This document shows positions 16,660 through 24,857 of a stretch of DNA of 64,000 nucleotides, in pieces. Source of the DNA: Streptomyces lycii (GTDB lineage Bacteria; Actinomycetota; Actinomycetes; Streptomycetales; Streptomycetaceae); the NCBI RefSeq assembly GCF_009735685.1, contig NZ_WHPN01000351.1, positions 25,749 to 89,748 on the forward strand, read 5' to 3'. The notes beneath the pieces were generated by a model, which ran no database searches, was not told the origin of the DNA, and saw only the letters and a list, made by a program, of their open reading frames with translations. The translations under genes were made by a program, and so were the position numbers. Each line of letters starts with the position of its first letter. Position 1 is the stretch's first letter.

Positions 16660-17103
16660 ATGACCGACACCCGGCTCACCGCCGCTATCAAGCTTCCCGA
16701 CGGCACCCCCGTACGCGGACGGGGCCTGCGCGATCCGCTCCCCGGCGGGGCGGAGCCCGAGTACGGCCTCTACCTCGGCAGCGCCCGGCTCCGGCGCCGG
16801 CACGACAGCGGGCTCGACTGGGAGCACCGCTGGGTGGACTGGCCCGACTTCCTCCTCCCCCGCGACCGGGACGACGCCGTGGACGGCATCCGCACCCTCT
16901 ACGAGCGGGCAGCCGCCGGGCGGCGGGCCGAGGTCGCCTGCGGCGGGGGCGTCGGCCGTACCGGCACGGTCGTCGCCTGCCTGGCAATCCTCGCCGGGCT
17001 GCCTGCCGGGCAGGCGGTGGACTGGGCCCGCGAGAACTACCACCGGCGGGCGGTCGAGACCCCGTGGCAGCGCGCCTGGGTGGCCCGCTTCCCGCCCGCC
17101 TGA
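16660..17103 (+). CDS. Protein-tyrosine-phosphatase-like protein
   Basis: 147 residues from the ATG at 16660. The P-loop reads ACGGGVGRTGT. The catalytic Cys and Arg of the C-x5-R signature are present, but the preceding His of the usual HC motif is Ala. The following helix (VVACLAILAGLPAGQAVDWA) matches dual-specificity phosphatases. It is probably a soluble phosphatase; target unknown. The His-to-Ala change may lower activity. Confidence 0.72.
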   Translation: MTDTRLTAAIKLPDGTPVRGRGLRDPLPGGAEPEYGLYLGSARLRRRHDSGLDWEHRWVDWPDFLLPRDRDDAVDGIRTLYERAAAGRRAEVACGGGVGRTGTVVACLAILAGLPAGQAVDWARENYHRRAVETPWQRAWVARFPPA

Positions 17104-17560
17104 GCGGCCACCCGGGCGAGCCCCTGGACGACCGCGCGGGCGACCCTGGACGACTGCACAGACGAACCCCGGGACGACTGCCGGGGCAAGTCCTGAACGA
17201 CCGCCCGGGCGAGCCCTTGAACCACCGACTGAACCACCGCTTGGACGACCGCCCGGGCGAGCCTCTGAACCACCGCCCGGGCGAACCCCCTGAACCACCG
17301 CCCGGACGACCGCCCGGGCGAACCGTTGGACCAGTTCCCGGGCGACCGCCTCGCCGTGCCGCCAGTTCTCGCCATTGTCGGGTGACCTGCCGCAAGGCGC
17401 GCACCTCCGCTGTGCGGGACTCATTCCCGATCGGGGACCGCTGTACCGCGAACTCCGGCCAGGTGTATTCCCTCCGCCCGACAGGCAGCCGTTGACGGGA
17501 ATTTTGGGCAGGGCGAGACTCAATCCGCCAATGTCGCCGGACCAATCGAGGTGTCCGCAC
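17104..17560. repeat. Spacer with degenerate GAxCGCCCGGGCGA repeats
   Basis: About ten imperfect units containing gaccgcccgggcgagcc or gaaccaccg run from 17108 to about 17345. They are low-complexity in all frames. 17370-17560 is unique sequence that should hold the promoter of the serine protease gene. I see no gene. Confidence 0.6.
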
Positions 17561-18586
17561 ATGCTGGGTACACGCCACAGATTCCTGCTCGTCATCGGCA
17601 CCACCGTCTCCCTCTTTCTCGCCCCGACCGCCGTCAACGCACACGCCGACGAGGCGAAAGCACCGGGAGAAACGGTCTCCCATTCCGCTTCCGTTTCCGC
17701 TCGCAACGCCCGAGCCACTGCCGCCGACTACTGGACCACCCAACGCATGGCCTCCGCGATACCCGTGGAGACGACCGAACTCGCCGAGGAGGCCGCCGAG
17801 CGCGCCGCCTCGGGGAACGCGCCCGGCCCCGACGCGCCGCAGGCCCCCGCCGGGGCCCCGACGACCGGTTCCGAGCCGGCCGCGCCCACCACCGGCGACT
17901 CCCTCCACCGCGCCGCCGTCACCGCGACCCAGGTCGTCGGCAAGGTCTTCTTCACCGCCTCCGACGGGCTCGACTACGTCTGCTCCGCGTCGGCGGTCAA
18001 CAGCACGGGCAAGAACATGGTGTTCACCGCCGGGCACTGCGTCCACGGCGGCCCCGGCGAGTCCTGGGCGTCCAACTGGCAGTTCGTGCCGTACTACGAC
18101 CACGGCAGCCGCCCGTACGGCACCTGGAGCGCCGAGACGCTGGTGGCCTTCAACGGCTGGATCGAGAACGGCAACTTCGGCTACGACCTCGGCATCGTGA
18201 TCACGTACCCGAATTCCTCCGGTACGGAGCTGGTCGACGCGGTCGGCGGCCTCGGGGTCCAGTGGAACTATGAGAAGGCGCGCGCGATGATCGCCATGGG
18301 CTATCCGGCGTCCGGACAGTTCGACGGCGAATGGCAGTACTTCTGCCAGGCCACCACCTCGCAGCGCAGCTCCGGCGTCCCCGACCAGATCAAGATGCCG
18401 TGCAACATGACCGGCGGTTCCAGCGGAGGCCCGTGGATCTACGGCAAGGACGACAGCGTCTACTACAGTGGCTATGTCAATGGTGTGAACAGCAACGTCG
18501 AGGACCGGGACGCTCCCACCGAGATGCGTTCCCCCTATTTCGCGACCTGGGTCGGAGACGCGTTCAACGAATACTCCGACAACTGA
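17561..18586 (+). CDS. Secreted trypsin-like serine protease
   Basis: 341 residues from the ATG at 17561, with gaggtg 8 nt upstream; an in-frame ATG at 17531 is possible. A signal peptide (RFLLVIGTTVSLFLAPTAVNA) is followed by a ~95-residue propeptide region. The catalytic triad is visible: His in FTAGHCVHG, Asp in FGYDLGIVI and Ser in TGGSSGGPW. Cysteines flank the His and Ser, as in extracellular members. Extracellular proteolysis; it is not part of the biosynthetic cluster. Confidence 0.93.
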   Translation: MLGTRHRFLLVIGTTVSLFLAPTAVNAHADEAKAPGETVSHSASVSARNARATAADYWTTQRMASAIPVETTELAEEAAERAASGNAPGPDAPQAPAGAPTTGSEPAAPTTGDSLHRAAVTATQVVGKVFFTASDGLDYVCSASAVNSTGKNMVFTAGHCVHGGPGESWASNWQFVPYYDHGSRPYGTWSAETLVAFNGWIENGNFGYDLGIVITYPNSSGTELVDAVGGLGVQWNYEKARAMIAMGYPASGQFDGEWQYFCQATTSQRSSGVPDQIKMPCNMTGGSSGGPWIYGKDDSVYYSGYVNGVNSNVEDRDAPTEMRSPYFATWVGDAFNEYSDN

Positions 18587-18650
18587 CCGGGCGCTCGACC
18601 GACCGGGCTCTCAACCGACCGGGCGCTCTTCGAGGGTGAGGCGTTTTCCC

Positions 18651-18983
18651 ATGACGGGGTCCACTGCGGCACCTGCCAGGCTTTGCGTCGTCGTGCTGGC
18701 GCTCGCCTGCGTGCTGCTCGGCTGTGCCGCGGAGAGCGGGCCCGCACGGCCGTCGCCGCCCTCGGAGGGCGGCGACGGGAAACCGGGCGACGGCAGGACT
18801 CCGTGTCCCCGGTCCCAGGCCCCCGAGCAGCCGTCGGACGGCGGCTCGCCCGGGACCACCGGCCCGGCGGACTCCCCGGAGCCCTCCTCCGGCGCCCCCG
18901 GGGACAGCACCTCGCACACGCTCCCTCCGGGTGACGGCTGCGTCATCGAGAGCGGGATCCCGGCCATGCCCGTGGACCCCTGA
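18651..18983 (+). CDS. Small putative lipoprotein
   Basis: 110 residues from the ATG at 18651; a GTG at 18636 would add five residues. The signal LCVVVLALACVLLGCAAES ends in a lipobox (LLGC), so the mature protein should be lipid-anchored at the Cys. The rest is Pro/Ser/Gly-rich and disordered, with a short C-terminal GCVIESGIP. It lies 64 bp after the protease gene and may be co-transcribed with it. Function unknown. Confidence 0.6.
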   Translation: MTGSTAAPARLCVVVLALACVLLGCAAESGPARPSPPSEGGDGKPGDGRTPCPRSQAPEQPSDGGSPGTTGPADSPEPSSGAPGDSTSHTLPPGDGCVIESGIPAMPVDP

Positions 18984-19300
18984 GCCGTACGAGTGCTGTG
19001 ACGGCACCCGGCGTCCCGTCCTCGAGCACGTCGATGCCGCCAGAGCCGCCAGAGCCGGATCCGCGGGTCACCTCAGAACCGACCGAACCGAACCGACCGA
19101 ACCGGCTGAACCGACCGAACCGACCGGAGCGGCCGGCGTGACCACGCGCCGGCCGCTCCCTGCTGTGCGCGCCACCCGCAGCCGGCCTCACAACCGGCCC
19201 CGAGAACCGTAGAAAACGCTCTCTGCGGTCTCGACAGTCCGGCGGTTCCGCCGCGCCCCTTGCACAGGCGGGGCGCGGAACCGACGGAAGGAAAACGCTT
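18984..19300. other. Intergenic spacer, no gene seen
   Basis: A short gaaccgaccgaacc repeat tract lies at about 19080-19130. A gaaaacgct element occurs twice (19214 and 19291), the second next to the galactanase start. It could be an operator for a sugar-responsive regulator, but this is a guess. Confidence 0.4.
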
Positions 19301-20761
19301 GTGAGGCGCAGGACTTTGTTAACGGCGGCCGGCGGAGCCCTGCTCGGCTCCGTCGTGGCGTCCGGTACGGCGCACGCGGACGCCATGGTGCGCGTCGAGC
19401 CGGGCACGGACAACGGCCCCTGGGACGGCTGGGGAACCTCGCTGGCCTGGTGGGCCAACGTGTTCGGTGAGCGGGACGACTTCGCCGACGCCTTCTTCAC
19501 CCTCGACGACGTGCCGTACGGCGGACGCACGCTGCCCGGCCTGGGCATGAACATCGCCCGCTACAACCTCGGCGCGTGCAGCTGGAACAGCGTCGACGGC
19601 GAGTCGATGGTCGAGTCCCCCAACATCCCCCGGTTCAAGCAGATCGAGGGCTTCTGGCAGGACTGGCGCGACACCGACCCGGCCGGCTGGAACTGGAGCG
19701 CCGACGCCGCGCAGCGGGGCGCCCTGCTGCGCGCGCACCGGCGCGGGGCGCAGGCCGAGCTGTTCTCGAACTCGCCGATGTGGTGGATGTGTTCCAACCA
19801 CAACCCGTCCGGGGCGGCGGACGGCGGGAACAACCTCCAGTCGTGGAACCAGCGGCAGTTCGCCACGTATCTCGCGGAGACCGCCCGCCGTTCGCGGGAC
19901 GACTGGGGCGTTCCGTTCGTCTCCGTGGAGCCGTTCAACGAGCCGTCCTCGGACTGGTGGAAGGCCGACGGCAAGCAGGAGGGCTGTCACATCGACTCCG
20001 GTGTGCAGGCCGTCGTGCTCGGCCACCTCGCCGACGAGATGGGCCGTGTGGGCCTGTCCGGCACCACCCTCGCGGCCTCCGACGAGACCAGTTACGACCT
20101 GGCCCGGACCACCTGGGCGGCGTTCGGAGCCGACACCCGCGCGCTGGTCGGGCGCGTCAACGTGCACGGCTACCAGGGCTCCGGCGGGCGCCGCGACCTG
20201 CTGCACGACGAGGTGACCGGCGCCGGCAAGGCGCTGTGGAACTCCGAGACCGGGCAGAACGACGCGACCGGACTGTCCATGGCGACGAACCTCTTCCTGG
20301 ACTTCCGGTGGCTGCGCCCCAGCGCCTGGTGCTACTGGCAGGTCATGGACCCGAGCCCCGGCTGGGCCCTGATCGCGTACGACCCGGACACCCTGCAGGC
20401 GGGTGCCGTGCAGACGAAGTACTACGTGCTCGCGCAGTTCACCCGGCACATCCGGCCGGGCATGCACATCCTGGGGACGAACGCGGGCGACAGCATCGCG
20501 GCGTACGACCCGGAGGCGCGCCGGCTGGTGATCGTGGCCGTCAACGCCGGGGACGCGCAGACCCTGACCTTCGACCTGTCGCGGTTCGGCCGGGCGGACG
20601 GCGGCGAGGGCGGTCTCGTCACGCGCTGGTCCACGCACACGTCCGGCGGCGGCGACCTGTACACGCGCCGGGCCGATCTGCGGCTGACGGGGACCTCCGT
20701 GGCCGTGCCGTTCGCCGCGGGGCAGATCCAGACCCTGGAGATCGAGAACGTCACCGAGTGA
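19301..20761 (+). CDS. Secreted GH30-type endo-beta-1,6-galactanase
   Basis: 486 residues from the GTG at 19301, with ribosome site ggaagga. The N-terminus MRRRTLLTAAGGALLG looks like a Tat or Sec signal. The (beta/alpha)8 domain starts DGWGTSLAWWANVFG. The acid/base Glu is in SVEPFNEPSSDWW and the nucleophile Glu in WNSETGQND. A C-terminal beta domain ends at the stop. The fold and motifs match actinobacterial family 30 (subfamily 5) beta-1,6-galactanases, which act on arabinogalactan side chains outside the cell. Codon 7 is TTA (19319-19321), so translation should depend on the bldA tRNA. Confidence 0.85.
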   Translation: MRRRTLLTAAGGALLGSVVASGTAHADAMVRVEPGTDNGPWDGWGTSLAWWANVFGERDDFADAFFTLDDVPYGGRTLPGLGMNIARYNLGACSWNSVDGESMVESPNIPRFKQIEGFWQDWRDTDPAGWNWSADAAQRGALLRAHRRGAQAELFSNSPMWWMCSNHNPSGAADGGNNLQSWNQRQFATYLAETARRSRDDWGVPFVSVEPFNEPSSDWWKADGKQEGCHIDSGVQAVVLGHLADEMGRVGLSGTTLAASDETSYDLARTTWAAFGADTRALVGRVNVHGYQGSGGRRDLLHDEVTGAGKALWNSETGQNDATGLSMATNLFLDFRWLRPSAWCYWQVMDPSPGWALIAYDPDTLQAGAVQTKYYVLAQFTRHIRPGMHILGTNAGDSIAAYDPEARRLVIVAVNAGDAQTLTFDLSRFGRADGGEGGLVTRWSTHTSGGGDLYTRRADLRLTGTSVAVPFAAGQIQTLEIENVTE

Positions 20762-21068
20762 GGACGGCGGCGGGTCACCGGGCTCCGCGTCCCGGTGCCC
20801 CGCTCCGTCCCGACGTCCGATGCCCGGTGCCCCCGCTCCGTCCCGGTGACGCGCCCGCCCCGGTACGCGCCGGCCCGGTGACGCGCCGTCCGCAAGGCGG
20901 CGTCCCGCTGTCCCGGCGCCCCGTAGCCCCGCAACCCCGTAACCCGGCACCCCGGCCACCCGGCCACCCGGCCACCCGGCCACCCGTAACGAAACACCCC
21001 GGTGACCCGCCCTCCCGCCGGCCGCACCGCCCTTGCGCATCGGTGCGGGGTCCCGCGAGACTGCGGCG
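20762..21068. other. Spacer with short repeats, no gene seen
   Basis: A 307-bp gap. It includes four tandem copies of ggccaccc (20954-20985) and several ccggtgacgcgcc-type units at about 20830-20890. No coding sequence is recognisable. Confidence 0.5.
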
Positions 21069-21701
21069 ATGACCTCGCTGACCGTTCCCGGCTTACCGTT
21101 CCCGCTCGTTCCGGAGGGCTCGCCCCCGTGCGCCGCCGAGGTGTCGCCGGACGGGTCGCTGCGGCTGACCGGCCGGGGCGGGACCGATCTGTTCGCCGAT
21201 CCCGCCGGAAGCACTGATCCGCTGCCCGACGCCGGGCGGCTGACCGGCGTGCCGCCCGCCGGGGACTTCACCCTGTCGGCCCGCGTCGGCGTGGACTTCA
21301 CCGACGTCTACGACGCCGGGGCTCTGCTCCTCCACGCCTCCGAGCGGCGCTGGGCCAAGCTCGCCTTCGAGTTCTCGCCGCAGCAGCGCCCGACGGCCGT
21401 CACCGTCGTCACCCGCGGCACCTCCGACGACTGCAACTCCTTCGAGACGGACGAGCGGGCCCTGTGGCTGCGGATCACCCGCGCGGGAGCCGCCTGGGCC
21501 TTCCACGCGGCCACCGGCGAGGACGCCCCGTGGCGGCTGCTGCGGTACTTCTCGCTCGGCGAGCACGGGGAACGGGACGGCGCCGAGCCGGTGTCGGTCG
21601 GTTTCCTCGCGCAGTCGCCGCTCGGCAAGGGCTGCACGGCCGGCTTCACCGGGATCACCTTCGCGCCGGGGGCGCCCGGGGACCTCCGCGACGGCAGCTG
21701 A
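21069..21701 (+). CDS. DUF1349 (concanavalin-like) protein
   Basis: 210 residues from the ATG at 21069. The segments DFTLSARVGVDFTDVYDAGA, RWAKLAFEFSP and VTVVTRGTSDDCNS match the DUF1349 family, which has a concanavalin-like jelly-roll fold. There is no signal peptide. Homologues are sometimes called regulators of enolase, but the biochemical role is not established. Single gene. Confidence 0.82.
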   Translation: MTSLTVPGLPFPLVPEGSPPCAAEVSPDGSLRLTGRGGTDLFADPAGSTDPLPDAGRLTGVPPAGDFTLSARVGVDFTDVYDAGALLLHASERRWAKLAFEFSPQQRPTAVTVVTRGTSDDCNSFETDERALWLRITRAGAAWAFHAATGEDAPWRLLRYFSLGEHGERDGAEPVSVGFLAQSPLGKGCTAGFTGITFAPGAPGDLRDGS

Positions 21702-22237
21702 ACACCTGCCGCCCCGGTCGCCCTCGCCGCCCCCTTCCGCCCCCGCTCACGCTCCCTGCCCGCGTTCCCCGACCACCGGCATTCCCGGACCACCGGCATT
21801 CCCGGACCACCGGCGCTCCCGGACCACCGGCGCTCCCGGACCACCGGCCCACCGGGCTGTCGGGCTCCCGGGCTCGGGCTCCGGTCCATCGGGCTCCCCG
21901 GCTCGGGCTCCGGTCCATCGGGCTGTCGGGATCCCGGCGCTCCCGGCGCCATCGGTGTTCCCGCGCTCCCGAGTTGTCCGTGTCCCCCGGCCTCCCGCGC
22001 TCCCGACCCCGTGCTACCGGGCTCCCGCGCTCCCGGCGCTCCCGCTCCATCGCTGCCCCCGGACTCCCGGCCTCCCCGCGTCGGCCGAACCGACCGGGCG
22101 GCTTCGGTCCGCGGGCGTACGACCGGCGGCCGATCCCGGTCGGGACGCGGGTCCGAGGTGGTTGTCCGAGCCGGCGGATACGGTCGTGTCCGGACCACGA
22201 CACCGCAGGCCCGGCAGACACGTCACAGGGGGAGACC
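21702..22237. repeat. Spacer with five 17-bp tandem repeats
   Basis: Units begin gaccaccggc and repeat at 21771, 21788, 21805, 21822 and 21839, exactly 17 bp apart; two variants (attcccg / gctcccg) occur. From 21860 to 22060 related ctcccggc motifs continue irregularly. No gene is seen. The unit is not a multiple of three and the copies are adjacent without spacers. Confidence 0.8.
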
Positions 22238-23065
22238 ATGACCGAAGGGCTCGACATCGACCGCTATCTGGCCCGCATCGGCCGGCCGGAGACAGGCGGG
22301 GCCGACGCGGACACCCTGCGCGCGCTGCACCGGGCGCATGTGCTGTCCGTCCCGTTCGAGAACGTCGAGTCGCTGCTCGGCTCGGCCCCGTCGCTCGCCC
22401 TCGCCGATCTGGAGCGGAAGCTGGTCGGCAGCCGGCGCGGCGGTTACTGCTTCGAGCACAACACGCTGTTCGCGGCGGCGCTGCGCGGCTTCGGCTTCGA
22501 GGTGACCGGGCTCGGCGCCCGGGTCCGGCTCGGGGGCGGCGACGGAGCCGTCCGGCCGCGTACGCACCTGCTGTCGCTGGTGCGGGTGCCCGGGGAGCCG
22601 GGGCCGTATCTGGCCGACGTCGGGTTCGGTACCAGCGGACTGCTGGAGGCGGTTCCGCTGGTCGCGGATGCCGTGACCGACCGCGGCGGCTGGGAGCTGC
22701 GGCTCGTCCGGGAGCCGCGGGAGCACGGCCCGGCCGACGTGTGGGTGCTCCAGCGCCGGGGCAAGGCGGCCGACGGCACCTGGACGGATCTGTACGACTT
22801 CACCCTGGAGCCGTTCGAGCCGGCCGATGTGCAGATGGCGAACTGGTATGTGGCGACCTATCCGCGCTCCCCGTTCCGGACGGGCCTGATAGCCCGCCGT
22901 GTCGGTGTGGACCGGCAGTTGAGCGTCGACGGGCGGGTGCTCGCCGAGGAGCTGGGCGACGGGACGCGCAGCGAGCGGAAGCTGGTGGAGGACGGCGAGC
23001 TGCTGCGGGTGCTCGCGGAGGACTTCGGCATAGAGCTGCCGGAGGGGACGCGGCTGCCCCTCTGA
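22238..23065 (+). CDS. Arylamine N-acetyltransferase (NAT)
   Basis: 275 residues from the ATG at 22238, with ribosome site aggggga. The catalytic triad is visible: Cys in RRGGYCFEHN, His in RTHLLSLV and Asp in LADVGFG. VPFENVESLLG is the usual N-terminal signature. The enzyme transfers acetyl from acetyl-CoA to arylamines or hydrazines by a ping-pong mechanism; some relatives act in amide formation of natural products. It stands alone, about 3 kb before the cluster, and I do not assign it to the pathway. Confidence 0.93.
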   Translation: MTEGLDIDRYLARIGRPETGGADADTLRALHRAHVLSVPFENVESLLGSAPSLALADLERKLVGSRRGGYCFEHNTLFAAALRGFGFEVTGLGARVRLGGGDGAVRPRTHLLSLVRVPGEPGPYLADVGFGTSGLLEAVPLVADAVTDRGGWELRLVREPREHGPADVWVLQRRGKAADGTWTDLYDFTLEPFEPADVQMANWYVATYPRSPFRTGLIARRVGVDRQLSVDGRVLAEELGDGTRSERKLVEDGELLRVLAEDFGIELPEGTRLPL

Positions 23066-23288
23066 GCCGTGGGCCGCCGGGCGTCGGAGGGAGACCGTTC
23101 CGCCGCCCGCCCGGCGTGCCCGACCGGCCCCCGGGCGGCCGGACGGGACGCTTCCGAGCGATCGGACCGGACGCTTCCGGACGGCCGGACCGGACGCTTC
23201 CCGTGCCGGCACGGGCCTGTCGCGCGCCCCTCCGGGCCGATATCCGCATAACAGACATAAGGCGTCTCGCTTGCTAGCGTCTTGTGTC

Positions 23289-24857
23289 ATGACCGCATCG
23301 ACCGCCGGAACGGCGGACCGGGACCGGCGGGACGCCCCGCCGCCCGCGCTCCGGTTCCCGAAGCGGCGGGGTGCCGAGCTGGCCATGCTCGTCGCCGCCG
23401 TCCTGATCCCCGTCTACGGCTATGTCGAGGTCGGCCTCGCCACCAGCGGGACGGTCCCGCCGGGGGCCGCGGGGTACGGTGCCGGGCTCGGGGCGCTCGC
23501 GCTGCTCGCGCACGTCGCGGTGCGGCTGCGCGCCGCGTACGCCGATCCGCTGCTGCTGCCCATCGCCGTACTCCTCAACGGCCTGGGGCTGGTCTTCATC
23601 TACCGGCTCGACCTGGCCACCCCGGACGACGAGGCCGCGCCGACCCAGCTGGTCTGGTCGGCGCTCGGCGTGCTCCTCTTCACCGCCGTGGTGGTGCTGC
23701 TGCGCGACCACCGGGTGCTCCAGCGGTACGCGTATCTCGGTGTCGCCGTCGCGCTGGTGCTGATGGTCGTTCCGATCTTCTTCCCGGCGGTGAACGGGGC
23801 CAAGATCTGGATCCGGTTCGCGGGCTTCTCGTTCCAGCCCGGCGAGTTCGCCAAGATCCTGCTGGCCGTCTTCTTCGCCGCCTATCTGGCGGCGAACCGG
23901 CACGCCCTGGCGTACACCGGACGGCGGCTGGGGAAGCTCCAGTTCCCCACCGGCCGGGTGCTGGGGCCGATCGTGGCGATCTGGCTGGTCAGTGTGGGCG
24001 TGCTGGTCCTGGAGCGGGATCTGGGGACGTCACTGCTCTTCTTCGGGCTGTTCGTGGTGCTGCTGTACGTGGCCACCGGGCGGCTCGGCTGGATCGCGGT
24101 GGGGCTGCTGCTGGCGGGCGTCGGCGCGGTCGTCGTCGGCTCGCTCGAACCGCATGTGCACAGCAGGGTCGAGGCCTGGCTGCACCCCTTCGCGAGCATC
24201 GAGGCCGGGGAGGGCCCGGGCCAGCTCGCGCAGTGCCTGTTCGCCTTCGCCTCGGGCGGCGCGCTCGGCACCGGGCTGGGCCAGGGCCATTCCGTCCTCA
24301 TCGGCTTCGCGGCCAAGTCCGACTTCATCCTCGCCACCGCCGGGGAGGAACTGGGGCTCGCCGGTCTCGCCGCCGTCTTCCTGCTCTACACCCTGCTGTC
24401 CGCCCGCGGCCTGCGTGCCGGGCTGGCACTGCGCGACTCCTTCGGCCGGCTGCTGGCCATCGGTCTCGCCTCGCTCGTCGCGCTCCAGGTCTTCGTGATC
24501 GCGGGCGGTGTGACCGGGCTGATTCCGCTGACCGGGATGGCGATGCCGTTCCTGGCGCAGGGCGGTTCGTCGGTGGTGACCAACTGGATCATCGTGGCGC
24601 TGCTGATCCGCATGAGCGACTCCGCCCGCCGGCCGCGTCCCCAGCGGGCGGAGACGGGCGTGATCGCGGCCGTGCCCGACAGCCCCGGCGGTGGCTCCCG
24701 GCCGGACGGCGGCCGCCCCGACACGGCCCCGCCGGACCGGGACCGGGCGCACGGGGCCCGGCCGGACGGCGGCCGCCCGGACCGCGGCCGCCCCGGCAAC
24801 ACCCCGTCCGGCGACGGCCAGCCCCGAGACCCGCGTCAGGAGGACGAGCGACCGTGA
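23289..24857 (+). CDS. FtsW/RodA/SpoVE-family peptidoglycan polymerase
   Basis: 522 residues from the ATG at 23289. About ten to twelve hydrophobic segments are present. Family motifs include NGAKIWIRFAGFSFQPGEFA and, near the C-terminus, GMAMPFLAQGGSSVVTNW. The last ~70 residues are a disordered Pro/Asp/Arg-rich cytoplasmic tail. SEDS proteins polymerise glycan strands together with a class B PBP, and the PBP gene follows with a 4-bp overlap (GTGA). The pair resembles the extra FtsW/PBP pairs of Streptomyces used in sporulation or growth. It ends 120 bp before the ACP gene of the cluster. Confidence 0.93.
   Translation: MTASTAGTADRDRRDAPPPALRFPKRRGAELAMLVAAVLIPVYGYVEVGLATSGTVPPGAAGYGAGLGALALLAHVAVRLRAAYADPLLLPIAVLLNGLGLVFIYRLDLATPDDEAAPTQLVWSALGVLLFTAVVVLLRDHRVLQRYAYLGVAVALVLMVVPIFFPAVNGAKIWIRFAGFSFQPGEFAKILLAVFFAAYLAANRHALAYTGRRLGKLQFPTGRVLGPIVAIWLVSVGVLVLERDLGTSLLFFGLFVVLLYVATGRLGWIAVGLLLAGVGAVVVGSLEPHVHSRVEAWLHPFASIEAGEGPGQLAQCLFAFASGGALGTGLGQGHSVLIGFAAKSDFILATAGEELGLAGLAAVFLLYTLLSARGLRAGLALRDSFGRLLAIGLASLVALQVFVIAGGVTGLIPLTGMAMPFLAQGGSSVVTNWIIVALLIRMSDSARRPRPQRAETGVIAAVPDSPGGGSRPDGGRPDTAPPDRDRAHGARPDGGRPDRGRPGNTPSGDGQPRDPRQEDERP

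Noticed and set aside
21771-21855. Possible CRISPR or integron-like repeats
   Set aside because: 17-bp units without spacers; simple tandem repeat in a spacer.
22238-23065. Arylamine N-acetyltransferase as a member of the biosynthetic cluster
   Set aside because: It is separated from the cluster by the FtsW/PBP pair, has no SARP-type array and is a common chromosomal gene.
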